From Catellatospora methionotrophica (lineage in GTDB: Bacteria > Actinomycetota > Actinomycetes > Mycobacteriales > Micromonosporaceae): 64,000 nucleotides of DNA. Positions 1 through 8,824 of this stretch are shown here, one piece after another (position 1 is the first letter of the stretch; every line of letters begins with the position of its first letter). Where the stretch lies: contig NZ_JAAOTJ010000022.1 in the NCBI RefSeq assembly GCF_011297335.1, forward strand, positions 1 to 64,000. Direction: 5' to 3'. Both the position numbers and the translations under genes were made by a program. The notes beneath the pieces are model-generated. The model did not search any database, was not told where the DNA came from, and saw only the letters and a list, made by a program, of their open reading frames with translations.

Positions 1-46
1 GCCGCCCCGTGCCGCGCCGGTCCGGGCCGCCCGCGCTGTTCCGGTC

Positions 47-111
47 AAGATCGCTGTTTCGGGTCATGATCTGCGGTTAGACGCCAGATCATGACCCGAA
101 ACAGCGATCTT
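47..111. repeat. Long perfect inverted repeat, type A
   Basis: Two 27-nt arms (47-73 and 85-111) are exactly complementary around an 11-nt loop. The arm carries GATCGCTGTTTCGGGTCATG. Relatives with the same GATCG-n-CGTTTCG core lie at 53691-53767 and 55933-55995. It precedes the polymerase gene and could end transcription from an upstream gene outside the window. It is a member of the dispersed hairpin family of this genome. Confidence 0.85.
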
Positions 112-149
112 CCGCCTGAAGGCGGGACGGCCAACGCCAAGACCGGTTT

Positions 150-195
150 GGAAGGGCACCTTGCAATGCCCATAGCGATGGGAAGGTGCCCTTCC
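150..195. repeat. Inverted repeat, type E (GGAAGGGCACCTT)
   Basis: A 13-nt arm GGAAGGGCACCTT (150-162) is repeated inverted at 183-195. Inside it is a second short stem, CCCAT/ATGGG (169-173 and 178-182). It overlaps the longest possible reading of the polymerase gene, which argues for the later start at 228. Confidence 0.75.
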
Positions 196-227
196 TTCGG
201 GGCGGGTTGTCGGGGTGGGGCGGGAGG

Positions 228-1892
228 ATGGGCGGTGTGGCGGCGGTGGTGGCGGTGGTGGCGGACGGCGGTGGCGGTGGGCTGCTGCGGGCGCTGGATG
301 CCGCGGGGGAGCCGAGCGGGCCCGTCGAGGCTGTGGTGGATCTTGCCGGGGCGGTCGGGGAGCTGGAGCGGACGGATGGGCCGCGGTGGCTGTGGGCGTC
401 TACGGAGCAGGTGTACGGACCGCTGCTGCCGGACGGGGTACGCGTGCGGCGGTGTCATGACGTGGAGCTGGCTGAGGTGCTGCTGCTCGGCAACGCCGGA
501 CGCTACGGTGAGCCCCGGTCGGCTGCCGCCGCGTACGCCCGGCTGGTCGGTGCGCCGGTGCCCGCCGACCACGCGGCGCGGCCCGCCCAGCCGCCGGGGG
601 ACCTGCAGGGCACCCTGTTCGGCGACGCGCCCGCCCAGGTCGCCGTGCCGGGCGGGGTGGATCCGGTGGAGGCGCTGGCGGCCGTGTACCGGGACCAGCT
701 GGCCCGGACCGCCGCCGTCGAGCATCCGGCGCGGATGCGGCTGCTGATGGCGGCCGAGTCGGCCAGCGCGCTGATCGCCGCCGAGATGGGGTACACGGGG
801 CTGCCCTGGCAGGGCAGCGCTCACGACGAGATCCTGGTCGGGCTGCTGGGTGAGCCGTCCCCGGTGGGCGGGCCGCCGCGGCGGCTGGCCGAGCTGTCGG
901 GCCGGATCGCCGAGCTGCTGAACGCGCCCGGACTGCATCCCGACTCGCCGGCCGAGTTGCGCAAGGCGCTGCGCCGGGCCGGGATCGAGGTGCCCAACAC
1001 CCGGTCGTGGGTGCTGCGGGCGGTCGACCATCCGGTCATCGAGGTGCTGCTGGAGTACAAGGAGCTGTACCGGATCTGGACCGCGCACGGGTGGAGCTGG
1101 CGGGAGCAGTGGGTGCAGCAGGGGCGCTTCCGGCCCGCGTACGTGCCGGGCGGGGTGGTCACCGGGCGCTGGGCGACGCGGGGCGGCGGGGCGCTGCAGA
1201 TCCCCAAGGCGGTGCGCGGCGCGGCCCGCGCCGATCCGGGCTGGCGGCTCGTCGTCGCCGACGCGGGGCAGCTGGAGCCGCGCATCCTCGCCGCGGTGTC
1301 CGGCGACGCGGGGCTGGCCCGTGCCGCGGCCGCGGGCGACCTGTACGCGGTGCTGGCCGCCGAGGCGTTCAAGGGTGACCGGGCGGCGGCGAAACTGGCC
1401 CTGCTCGGCGCGATGTACGGCCAGACCGGCGGCGCGGCCGCACCCGCCATCGCGGCGCTGCGCGGCAGCTACCCGAAGGCCTGGGCGTACGTCGAGGCGG
1501 CCGCGCGCACCGGGGAGACCGGCGGGCTGGTGCGCTCCTGGCTGGGCCGGACGTGCCCGCCGTCGGCGCTGGAGTCGTCGTGGGCCGACGAGGGCGCGTC
1601 GGGCCGCTCGCGGGGCCGGTTCACCCGCAACTTCGTCATCCAGGCCACCGCCGCCGAGTGGGCCGCGTCGCTGCTGGCCACGCTGCGCGCGAGGCTCTGG
1701 GGCGCCCGTGCGGAGCTGGTGTTCTTCCAGCACGACGAGGTCATCGTGCACTGCCCGCAGGACGAGGCGGACCTCGTGGTCGCCGCCCTGGAGGCCGGGG
1801 CGAGAGCAACGGGCGAGCTGCTGTTCGGCAGCTCGCCCGTACGGTTCCCGCTCACCGTCGCCGTCGTGGACTCCTACGGCGACGCGAAGTAG
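228..1892 (+). CDS. Family A (Pol I-like) DNA polymerase, actinobacterial 3'-5' exonuclease/polymerase type
   Basis: The C-terminal half is a family A polymerase domain that would add nucleotides to a DNA primer. Motif A reads DAGQLEPR (about residue 345) instead of the canonical DYSQIELR. Motif B is R-A-A-A-K...YG (385-398) and motif C is QHDE (about 501-504), so the main catalytic acids and lysine are present. The N-terminal part is short, has no 5' nuclease domain and shows no clear DxE exonuclease signature. At 554 aa it is far shorter than replicative Pol I, so it is probably a second polymerase for repair. The start is uncertain: GGAGG directly abuts ATG 228, and GTG 237 is an alternative. 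It converges tail to tail with the next gene, the two stop codons abutting. Confidence 0.85.
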   Translation: MGGVAAVVAVVADGGGGGLLRALDAAGEPSGPVEAVVDLAGAVGELERTDGPRWLWASTEQVYGPLLPDGVRVRRCHDVELAEVLLLGNAGRYGEPRSAAAAYARLVGAPVPADHAARPAQPPGDLQGTLFGDAPAQVAVPGGVDPVEALAAVYRDQLARTAAVEHPARMRLLMAAESASALIAAEMGYTGLPWQGSAHDEILVGLLGEPSPVGGPPRRLAELSGRIAELLNAPGLHPDSPAELRKALRRAGIEVPNTRSWVLRAVDHPVIEVLLEYKELYRIWTAHGWSWREQWVQQGRFRPAYVPGGVVTGRWATRGGGALQIPKAVRGAARADPGWRLVVADAGQLEPRILAAVSGDAGLARAAAAGDLYAVLAAEAFKGDRAAAKLALLGAMYGQTGGAAAPAIAALRGSYPKAWAYVEAAARTGETGGLVRSWLGRTCPPSALESSWADEGASGRSRGRFTRNFVIQATAAEWAASLLATLRARLWGARAELVFFQHDEVIVHCPQDEADLVVAALEAGARATGELLFGSSPVRFPLTVAVVDSYGDAK

Positions 1893-2705
1893 TCAGACCT
1901 CGATGTCGAAGCGCTTGAGCAGCGCCGGGGCCAGCAGGCCCGCGCCCGCGACGAACGAGATGACCGTGAAGGCGGTGCGCAGCACGGTGGTCTCCACCTT
2001 GCTGCCTGCTTCGATGGCGAAGGTGTCCGGCAGGCCGATCATGCGCCACATGCGCCGCCCGGTCGGGATCGGCCACAGGATCGGCACCCCTGCCCTGGTC
2101 ACGATGTCGCCCATCAGGTGCACGATGCAGCCGACCCCCACCGCCAGGCCGATCATCGGGTACCCGCGGTTCTCGCTGGGCAGGAAGTTGAACGCGAAGT
2201 AGGCCGCGGCTGCCGAGGTCAGCGTCACGATGACCCAGCCGGCCCGGTCGGCCCACTTGTCGAACAGGCCGCGCAGCGCGAAGCCGAACATGAAGAACAG
2301 GATGCCGATGACCGCCCAACGGCCGAACCTGGTGCACAGCCAGATCGAGCCGAAGCCCATCAGCGCCGCGAACGGCAGCGTGTGGGTCAGCGTGCGGTGG
2401 CCGTTGTGCCGGTGGGGGTCCTTGCTCAGCTTGGTGGCCGTGTACACGCCGACCGAGATCTTCTCGATGACCTCGGCGACGAACAGCGAGGCCACGCCGA
2501 AGCTGCGGGAGACGGTCGAGCCGCCCTGGCCCTTGGTCACCTTGCCGGACATGTCCAGATCGGGCAGCAGTGCGGCCCCCGCGCAGACCGCCGAGCCGAC
2601 CGCGATCGTCGTGGCCGACTGGGGATAGTCGAAGAACTGCGCGGCCACCCAGGACCCTGTCAGCCACGTGGCCGCGCCGGACAGCGCGTGCTGTGGACCC
2701 ATCAT
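1893..2705 (-). CDS. Membrane-bound metal-dependent hydrolase, DUF457/YdjM family
   Basis: This is a 270-aa integral membrane protein of the LexA-controlled YdjM-like family; its substrate is unknown. Conserved polar motifs sit between membrane segments: a histidine in GPQHALSG at the N-terminus, LLPDLD, HRTLTHT, and HLMGDIVTRAGVPILWP near the C-terminus. Together these form the expected metal-binding set. The ATG at 2705 follows GGGGAGG with 10 nt spacing, so I prefer it to upstream GTG codons. A TTGACA-like box lies upstream (2770-2765 on the minus strand). The gene stands alone and converges with the polymerase gene. Confidence 0.8.
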   Translation of the reverse strand: MMGPQHALSGAATWLTGSWVAAQFFDYPQSATTIAVGSAVCAGAALLPDLDMSGKVTKGQGGSTVSRSFGVASLFVAEVIEKISVGVYTATKLSKDPHRHNGHRTLTHTLPFAALMGFGSIWLCTRFGRWAVIGILFFMFGFALRGLFDKWADRAGWVIVTLTSAAAAYFAFNFLPSENRGYPMIGLAVGVGCIVHLMGDIVTRAGVPILWPIPTGRRMWRMIGLPDTFAIEAGSKVETTVLRTAFTVISFVAGAGLLAPALLKRFDIEV

Positions 2706-2826
2706 GATGTTTGTTCCTCCCCTGACCACCACAACGTCGCGTTGCGATCAACGCGCGCACACTGTGTCAAACTATGGCGTCCGGATGCAATCGGCTGGAC
2801 CTCCATAGCAGACGGTGGCGGTCAGG

Positions 2827-4599
2827 TCACGCAGGGCCGCGCGGCGTGCCGTATGTTTGCCTGGCGGATACACCCAGCTCATCGCGCAGTGCGTTCTCCG
2901 TCAGGGGATACGGGTGGTGCGGGTCGAGGCGGTCGGGTGTTGTCGGATCCCCGTCATCGTCGATAGGCAGGCCGACCGCGACCCGTTCCCGGTCGGGCAC
3001 CGGCACCCAGCCGGCGCCGTCCCACATCAGGTCGTCGCGGCTGTGCGCACCCGGACGGTCGTGTCCGGCCAGGTCGTCCCACACGTGCGCCAGCTCGTGG
3101 TAGAGCACCGCGACCGGCGGCGCGCCGCCTGGCAGACCCTGGAAACCCGGCTCGTACGAGATGACGTGCCGGTCGGTGTCCCCGTCCACGCCCGCGAAGC
3201 CGTTGGCGGACCCGGACGGCAGTTCCCGCACCTCCAGGGTGTCCGGCCCGTCGCCGGGCAGCCACCCGTCGCCGCCGTCCAGCCCCGCGTCCAGCTCGGC
3301 CAGCATGCGCCGCCCGGTGGGTGACGCCCGCAGCAGGTCCAGGTCGGACTCGACCCGCTCGGCGAACTCCGGCGTGCCCGTGACCTGGACACGGCCACCG
3401 GGGGCGACCGGCGGGGCGACGTGGGACAGCTCGGCGTCGGTGGCCGGATCGGCCTGGTCGCGGTAGGCGCGGTCGAGCCCGGTCGCGCCGTCGAGCAGGT
3501 CCGCGCCCGCGCCGCCGGTGAGCACGTCGCCGCCGTCCCCGCCGGACAGCAGGTCGCCGCCCCGGCCGCCGGACAGGTGGTCGCGGCCTGCCCCGCCGCG
3601 CAGCGTGTCGTCGCCGCTCAGGCCGTACACGGTGTCGTCGCCCGCCCCGCCGTCGGCGACGTCGGCCCCGGCCCCGGCGTCGAGGTAGTCCCGGTCGTCG
3701 CCGCCCAGCAGCAGGTCGTCGCCGTCCCGGCCGAGCAGCGTGTCCGCGCCGCCCGCGCCGTGCAGCAGTGTCCCGCCGTCGACCCGGTCGCCGCCCGCCC
3801 CGGCCAGCACGCTGACCTGCGCCGCGACCGCCGGGTCGACGCGCACCCGGTCGTCACCGGCCCCGGTGCGCACCACCAGCCGCCCGTCCGGCACGGCCGC
3901 CACGGTCACGCCGCCGACCAGCACCAGCAGGCGGCCGGCGGCGTCGACGGTGACCGTCACGTCGTCGTCGTTCGCCCCCGTGCTCACCAGCGTCACGCCG
4001 CCGCCGCGCACCACCACCGTCTCCGACGGCTCCGGCGTGGGCAGCGCGACGGCCTGCGGCAGTGCCCCGGCCAGCTCGTGCCAGCCCGTGGTGACGGCGG
4101 CGAGGGCGGCCTCGGCCTGCCGCGTCGCCGTGGTGAGGTCGCCGCGCAGGTCGGCGGCCTCGGCGGCGGCCGCGTGGACCCGGGCCGCATGCGAGGGGCC
4201 GCGTGCGAAGAACAGCAGCCGTTCCCGGCTGCCCTGGCACGGCACGACGGCGGTGACCCGGGCCAGCGACTCGTCCAGGTGACGTTGCACGGAAGCGAGC
4301 CTCCCGGCCAGCGCTTCCAGCGCGACGGCCGCCCGCCGGGCCAGGTCGGCCGCGCGCTCCGCCCCGGTCGCCGCCGGCCTGCGCCGGTCCTCGTAGGCGG
4401 TCGCGTCCGTGCCGGTCCACCCCGCGCTCGGCGCGGTGGCGGCGGCCAGCCCGTCGGCCGTCTCCGCCGCCAGGGCGGCACAGGCCCGCCACCGCGCCGC
4501 GGCGGCCAGCAGCGGCCCTTCCCGCACCGGCAGCGACCACAGCGGCGGCATCGCCATGACCAGCACGGGCGCGGCCTCGGGCAGTGTGTCGGGCTTCAT
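2827..4599 (-). CDS. WXG-like/RTX beta-roll protein with C-terminal M91-type zinc metallopeptidase
   Basis: The 590-aa protein has three parts. Residues 1-170 are alanine-rich helices with W61-T-G-T-D-A-T-A-Y, resembling the W-x-G turn of ESX/WXG100 or PPE-like proteins. Residues about 250-375 hold RTX nonapeptides (GGAGxDxLxGG type), which normally fold into a calcium-binding beta-roll. The C-terminus carries HELAH (501-505) and a later TENALRDELG, as in M91 (NleD-like) zinc peptidases. There is no signal peptide, and a WXG-like start suggests type VII export. The ATG at 4599 gives a domain-complete protein. A small helical gene lies 127 bp upstream on the same strand. A secreted toxin or effector is plausible; the target is unknown. 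Confidence 0.75.
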   Translation of the reverse strand: MKPDTLPEAAPVLVMAMPPLWSLPVREGPLLAAAARWRACAALAAETADGLAAATAPSAGWTGTDATAYEDRRRPAATGAERAADLARRAAVALEALAGRLASVQRHLDESLARVTAVVPCQGSRERLLFFARGPSHAARVHAAAAEAADLRGDLTTATRQAEAALAAVTTGWHELAGALPQAVALPTPEPSETVVVRGGGVTLVSTGANDDDVTVTVDAAGRLLVLVGGVTVAAVPDGRLVVRTGAGDDRVRVDPAVAAQVSVLAGAGGDRVDGGTLLHGAGGADTLLGRDGDDLLLGGDDRDYLDAGAGADVADGGAGDDTVYGLSGDDTLRGGAGRDHLSGGRGGDLLSGGDGGDVLTGGAGADLLDGATGLDRAYRDQADPATDAELSHVAPPVAPGGRVQVTGTPEFAERVESDLDLLRASPTGRRMLAELDAGLDGGDGWLPGDGPDTLEVRELPSGSANGFAGVDGDTDRHVISYEPGFQGLPGGAPPVAVLYHELAHVWDDLAGHDRPGAHSRDDLMWDGAGWVPVPDRERVAVGLPIDDDGDPTTPDRLDPHHPYPLTENALRDELGVSARQTYGTPRGPA

Positions 4600-4726
4600 C
4601 GCACACCCCGTCGAGCGCTGTGCGGCCTGCCGGACCTCATCGGGCATTCCGCCGGAAGCCCGGCCGCCCGCCGGGCTTGCCCGCACGCTCCGACAGGGAC
4701 CGGACAGCGCGCCGACCGATGTCGGG

Positions 4727-5038
4727 TCACCACATGCCCCTGGTGCGGGCCGGATCGCGAAGCCGGTCGAGGCGGGCGGCGGACTGTTCCTCGGCGCGCT
4801 GGTGGGCGGCGGCGACCAGGTAGAGGCTGTCGGCGTCGGTGAGCAGGCCGTCGGCCAGCGCGGCGAGCGCCTCGGCCGCCGCCCGCACCGTCGCCAGGTG
4901 CGCCGCCGCGACCAGCGGGTCCACTCCGGACGGCCGTTCGGGCGGTGGCAGCGGGGCACGATGCACGGCGGTGGCCAGGGATTCCAGCTCGGCGGCCAGC
5001 CGCAGGGTCCGGGGCGGCTCGCTGGTCGTCTGCGTCAC
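4727..5038 (-). CDS. Small helical protein, possible ESX-like partner
   Basis: This 103-aa protein is almost entirely predicted alpha-helix (LAAELESLATAVH... VRAAAEALAALADGL). It is rich in alanine and has no cysteine, signal peptide or membrane segment. Size and helix content fit WXG100/ESX or DUF2563-like partners of type VII substrates, but I see no W-x-G turn. The start is a GTG at 5038 without a strong Shine-Dalgarno. Its position just before the WXG-RTX-M91 gene on the same strand suggests they are expressed together and that it helps export or chaperone that protein. This is inference from context. Confidence 0.55.
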   Translation of the reverse strand: MTQTTSEPPRTLRLAAELESLATAVHRAPLPPPERPSGVDPLVAAAHLATVRAAAEALAALADGLLTDADSLYLVAAAHQRAEEQSAARLDRLRDPARTRGMW

Positions 5039-5106
5039 GCCATCGAGGGTGGCATCGCGTGAGGGGCGGCACAACGCCCCCCACGCGATCTGTGGATAAC
5101 TCTGCC

Positions 5107-7074
5107 TCAGGCGACCGCCGCCGGGGTGAAGACGCCGGTCACCAGCTCGGTGAGCAGCTGCGGCCCGTGCTCGGTGAGCACCGACTCGGGGTGGAACTGC
5201 ACGCCCGCGAAACCCGGCCCGCGCAGCGCGTGCACGAATCCGGTGCCGTCCTCGCGCGACAGTTGCAGCTCGCCGTACGCGGTGGGCAGGGTGTCGGCGG
5301 GGGCGACCGCGGTGAAGGTGGAGTAGAAGCCCACCCGGCGGGTCACCCCGAACAGGTCGATGTCGCACGGCAGGCCCTGGTAGGGCACGTCGCGGCGGTG
5401 CATGGGCAAGCCGAGGCGGCGGCTGAGCACCTGGTGGCCCAGGCATACGCCGAGCAGCGGCGCGCGGCGCGACAGCCGCTCCTCGACGACGCGTCCCAGA
5501 GCCGCCACGCGCGGGTCGGTGTCGTCGGCCGGGTCGCCGGGGCCGGGCCCGGCGACCACCAGGTCGTACGAGCTGAGCCCGCCCAGGGCCGTGGTGGGCT
5601 GGACGGTGACGCGCATGCCCAGCGAGCGCAGCAGGTGCCCGAGCATGCCGGTGAAGGTGTCCTCCGCGTCGGCGATCAGCGCGGTGCGGCCCACCAGCGG
5701 TCCGGTCACCGGCTCGGGGGCCCGCTCGGCGAGCCAGAACCGGGACAGCCGCTCGTTGCGTGACAGCAGCGTGGCGCGTACCGCCGGGTCTTCGGCCAGG
5801 GTCTTGATATCGGTGTCGGTGTGCGCGGCCGGGGCGGTGCGCAGGCCGAGCGCGGTGAGCACGCCGCCCGCCTTGGCGTGGGTCTCGGCGACCTCGCCGT
5901 CCGGAGTGGAGTCGCGGACCAGCGTCGCGCCCGCCTTGACCGCGATGGTGCCGTCGGGGGCGATGTCGGCGCAGCGGAACAGGATCGGCGCGTCCAGGCT
6001 CTGCCCGCCCTCGGCGTCGCGGCCCAGCAGCGCCAGCACCCCGGCGTAGTAGGCGCGGCCGGACGTCTCGTAGCGGGCGATGACGCGGGCCGCGTTCTCG
6101 ATCGGGCTGCCGGTCAGCGTCGGGGCGAACATGGTCTCCCGCAGCACGTCGCGCACGTCCAGGCCGGTGCGCCCGGCCAGCAGGTACTCGGTGTGGGTGA
6201 GGTGGGTCATGTGCTTGAGGTAGGGCCCGAGCACCTGGCCGCCCTGCTGGGCGACCACGGCCATCATCTTGAGCTCCTCGTCGAGCACCATCGACAGCTC
6301 GTTGATCTCCTTGCGGTCGCTGAGGAAGTTCAGCAGCGTCTCGCGGCCGTCCGCGCCGAGGTCGCGGTGGCGCAGTGTGCCGGAGATCGGGTTCATCATG
6401 ACCAGGCCGTCGTCGACACTGACGTGCCGCTCCGGGGACGCGCCGACCAGGGTGCGGCCGTTTACTCTGCTAGTGACTCGTCCCGGCTGCCCACCTGGAC
6501 GGTGGTCAGCCATGGACTCCCCACCAGCAGCCGGCAGGTGGACCAGGAAGGACCAGTACACGCCGCGCTCGCCGGTGATCAGGCGGCGCAGCGCGGCCCC
6601 GGCCAGCAGGCGCGGGTCGGCGTCGGTGCGCGCGCGGGCGGTGCGGTGGATCACGAAGTTGGACCCGGCCCCGTGGCCGATCTCGTCGCGCAGCACCGTG
6701 GAGACCAGTTCCCGGTAGGCCGCGTCGTCGATGTCGAAGCCGAGGTCGGTCACGTCGGGCACGGCGTCGGGGAGCGCGGCCAGCGCCTCGGCGAGCGGGA
6801 TGCGGTCGTACGACGCGACGGTCAGGCAGGCCAGCGGGGTGCCGTCGTCGACGCGGTCGAAGCCGCGCTCGGCGAGCTGGCGGTAGGGGACCAGGGCGAG
6901 CGTGCGCGGACCGGCCTCGTCGCCGTCCGCGTGCTCGGGCAGGGGGATGTCGGCCAGCCGTGCCACGGTGGACAGCGGACCGCGCAGCACCTCGAGGTAC
7001 TCGGAACCTTCGCGTCGCAACAGCGCGAACGGGCCCGGATCGGGCGCGCCGAGCAGATCGTGGAGCAGGTTCAT
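5107..7074 (-). CDS. trpE(G): Anthranilate synthase, fused TrpE-TrpG
   Basis: This 655-aa fusion converts chorismate and glutamine to anthranilate, the first step of tryptophan synthesis. Residues 1-450 are the chorismate-binding domain (PISGTLRHRD and following helices). Residues about 470-655 are a class I glutamine amidotransferase with GPGPGDP, nucleophile GVCLGHQ and FHPES (His and Glu of the triad). ATG 7074 follows GGGAG. The two-domain layout is shared with rhizobial TrpE(G) and with PhzE, so a phenazine-type ADIC synthase is the alternative. The Trp-Trp leader peptide and attenuator directly upstream favour tryptophan biosynthesis. Confidence 0.92.
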   Translation of the reverse strand: MNLLHDLLGAPDPGPFALLRREGSEYLEVLRGPLSTVARLADIPLPEHADGDEAGPRTLALVPYRQLAERGFDRVDDGTPLACLTVASYDRIPLAEALAALPDAVPDVTDLGFDIDDAAYRELVSTVLRDEIGHGAGSNFVIHRTARARTDADPRLLAGAALRRLITGERGVYWSFLVHLPAAGGESMADHRPGGQPGRVTSRVNGRTLVGASPERHVSVDDGLVMMNPISGTLRHRDLGADGRETLLNFLSDRKEINELSMVLDEELKMMAVVAQQGGQVLGPYLKHMTHLTHTEYLLAGRTGLDVRDVLRETMFAPTLTGSPIENAARVIARYETSGRAYYAGVLALLGRDAEGGQSLDAPILFRCADIAPDGTIAVKAGATLVRDSTPDGEVAETHAKAGGVLTALGLRTAPAAHTDTDIKTLAEDPAVRATLLSRNERLSRFWLAERAPEPVTGPLVGRTALIADAEDTFTGMLGHLLRSLGMRVTVQPTTALGGLSSYDLVVAGPGPGDPADDTDPRVAALGRVVEERLSRRAPLLGVCLGHQVLSRRLGLPMHRRDVPYQGLPCDIDLFGVTRRVGFYSTFTAVAPADTLPTAYGELQLSREDGTGFVHALRGPGFAGVQFHPESVLTEHGPQLLTELVTGVFTPAAVA

Positions 7075-7124
7075 CGATGGTCTCCCGGTTAGGGTGGCCG
7101 TGCGCCGGGCGACCGAAAAGCAAA

Positions 7125-7145
7125 GGCCGCCTCGTCGAGGCGGCC
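7125..7145 (-). terminator. trp attenuator (intrinsic terminator)
   Basis: On the minus-strand RNA, GGCCGCCUCG and CGAGGCGGCC form a GC-rich hairpin (8-bp stem, 5-nt loop). It is followed at once by UUUGCUUUU, a U-tract rare in this genome. It lies between the leader peptide stop (7161) and the trpE(G) start (7074). GGCGGCC inside the leader reading frame (7185-7179) is complementary to the 5' arm and could form the competing antiterminator. Confidence 0.85.
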
Positions 7146-7160
7146 GCGGTGTGGGTATGC

Positions 7161-7223
7161 CTACCCGCGTGTGTCGATGGCCGCCGGTTGGGCGCGCCAC
7201 CACAGGTTGCGGGTGGAAGTCAT
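7161..7223 (-). CDS. trpL: trp operon leader peptide
   Basis: The 20-residue peptide is MTSTRNLWWRAQPAAIDTRG, with tandem tryptophan codons at positions 8-9. In attenuation, ribosome stalling at these codons when Trp-tRNA is scarce prevents the downstream terminator from forming. The ATG sits at the predicted transcription start, so the leader is probably translated from a leaderless transcript. Similar W-rich leaders precede trpE genes in Streptomyces and relatives. Confidence 0.85.
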   Translation of the reverse strand: MTSTRNLWWRAQPAAIDTRG

Positions 7224-7230
7224 GGCGGCA

Positions 7231-7259
7231 ACGGTACCGCCGACGCGTGCGACTGTCCA
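7231..7259 (-). promoter_or_regulatory. Predicted promoter of trpL-trpE(G)
   Basis: On the minus strand TGGACA (7259-7254) and TACCGT (7236-7231) are separated by 17 bp. The start point would be at about 7224, next to the leader ATG at 7223. Confidence 0.65.
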
Positions 7260-7402
7260 GAAGGCTCACCGCCCGTGCGCGAGTGACCGGTGGCCCGGCG
7301 GTGTCACATTCGCGCTCACCTATCCACTTTTCGTTGTGTGACGGGTAACATACCGCGAGTCACCAGTGGTGGCGGCGGTTCAGCCGAGGCAGGGGAGGGC
7401 CG

Positions 7403-8824
7403 ATGGCGAACGACGCGCACGAGCGGCGGGCGGGATCACGTCTCGCGGCCGCGGTCACCCTTCCGCCGGTCGCGTTCGCGGTGGCCGCGTGCGCGCTGCT
7501 GGCCTGGGCCGTGGCCGACGCCCTCGACAATCGCGAGCTGGCGGAGCTGGGCATCGACGGCGCGGCGCACGCCGAGATCGTCTCCTGGCGCTGGGTGGCG
7601 GTGATCGCCGTCGGCGCGCTGCTCACCCTGGCGGTGCTGGGCCACCTCGTGCTGGCCGCCCGGCGCGACCTGCTGGCAGCCGCCGAGGGGCTGCGCCGCG
7701 ACGCGCTGGCCCTGGCCGACGACATCCCGGTGACCTTCGAGCGGCTGCGGACCGGCAACGGCGAGCCGCCCGCCGGGGCCCCGCCCGCGCCACCGGCCGG
7801 GGAGTTCGCCGACGCGAGGGTGGCGCTGGAGGCGGTCCGCGACAGCGTCGTGGCGCTCGCGCTGCGGCAGGCGCGCTCCCGGCGTACCGTCAACGGGATC
7901 TTCACGAATCTGGCCCGGCGCTCGCAGATCCTGGTCGAGCGGCAGCTGCGCCTGCTCGACGAGATGGAGCGCGACGAGCGCGACCCGGACCGGCTGGCCG
8001 CACTGTTCAAGCTGGACCACCTGTCCGCCCGGCTGCGCCGCAACGACGAGAACCTGCTGGTGCTCGCCGGGGCCGAGCCGCGCCGCCGCTGGCGCGAGGG
8101 CGTTCCGCTGGCCGCGCTGGCGCTGGCCGCGCTCTCCGAGATCGAGCAGTACGAGCGGGTCCGGGCCGACGTCGACGACTCGCTGTACATCGCCGGGCAC
8201 GCCGCCGCCGACATCGGCCACCTGCTGGCCGAGCTGCTGGACAACGCCACCGCCTTCTCCAACCCGAACACCGCGGTGCGGGTCGCCGCACACGCCAGGC
8301 CGGACGGGGCGCTGGTCGAGATCGTGGACGACGGCATCGGCCTGAGCGAACGCGCGCTCGCCGAGGCCAACGCGTTGCTGGCCGTGCCCGCCGAGGTCGA
8401 CGTCGCGGTCAGTGAGCGGATGGGCCTGGTCGTGGTGAGCCATCTCGCCGCCCGCCACGGCGTGCGGGTGGGCCTGACGCTGTGCCCTGACGGGGGCGTG
8501 CGGGCCGCCGTCGAGCTGCCCGCCGCGCTGCTCACCGAGCCCGCGGAGGCGGACCTGCTCGTGCCGCCGCCCGCCGCCGTGCCGCCCCGCGTCCAGCCGA
8601 GCCATGCCCAGCCGCCCATCGCCCTGCCGCCCGGCGCCGTGCCGGACCGCACCCAGCCCGCGGCCATCGCGCCGCAGCCGATGCCGCAGCGGCGGCGCGA
8701 GCCCGATCCGGCGGCCACGGCCGCCACCCTGACCCGGCTGTACGAGGGCGTACGGCGAGGTCAGGCCGGCGACGGCGCGGTGGCGTCGACAACGGCACCG
8801 GACGACAACGAGGGGGAGCAATGA
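7403..8824 (+). CDS. cvnA: Conservon-type sensor ATPase (CvnA-like histidine kinase)
   Basis: This 473-aa membrane protein has two predicted membrane helices (about 15-37 and 65-88) around a short extracellular loop. A helical region and a GHKL ATPase domain follow, with an N-box (ELLDNATAFSNP) and a G1 box (VDDGIGL). No clear H-box histidine is visible, as in Streptomyces CvnA proteins. The last 100 residues are a proline-rich tail. It overlaps the next gene by 4 bp (ATGA), so the two are translationally coupled. In full conservons CvnA works with CvnB, C and the GTPase CvnD; here only A and B are present. Confidence 0.82.
   Translation: MANDAHERRAGSRLAAAVTLPPVAFAVAACALLAWAVADALDNRELAELGIDGAAHAEIVSWRWVAVIAVGALLTLAVLGHLVLAARRDLLAAAEGLRRDALALADDIPVTFERLRTGNGEPPAGAPPAPPAGEFADARVALEAVRDSVVALALRQARSRRTVNGIFTNLARRSQILVERQLRLLDEMERDERDPDRLAALFKLDHLSARLRRNDENLLVLAGAEPRRRWREGVPLAALALAALSEIEQYERVRADVDDSLYIAGHAAADIGHLLAELLDNATAFSNPNTAVRVAAHARPDGALVEIVDDGIGLSERALAEANALLAVPAEVDVAVSERMGLVVVSHLAARHGVRVGLTLCPDGGVRAAVELPAALLTEPAEADLLVPPPAAVPPRVQPSHAQPPIALPPGAVPDRTQPAAIAPQPMPQRRREPDPAATAATLTRLYEGVRRGQAGDGAVASTTAPDDNEGEQ

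Noticed and set aside
3470-3850. Repetitive GC-rich stretch as a DNA repeat element
   Set aside because: It is the coding sequence of RTX glycine/aspartate repeats in the metallopeptidase; the repetition is at protein level.
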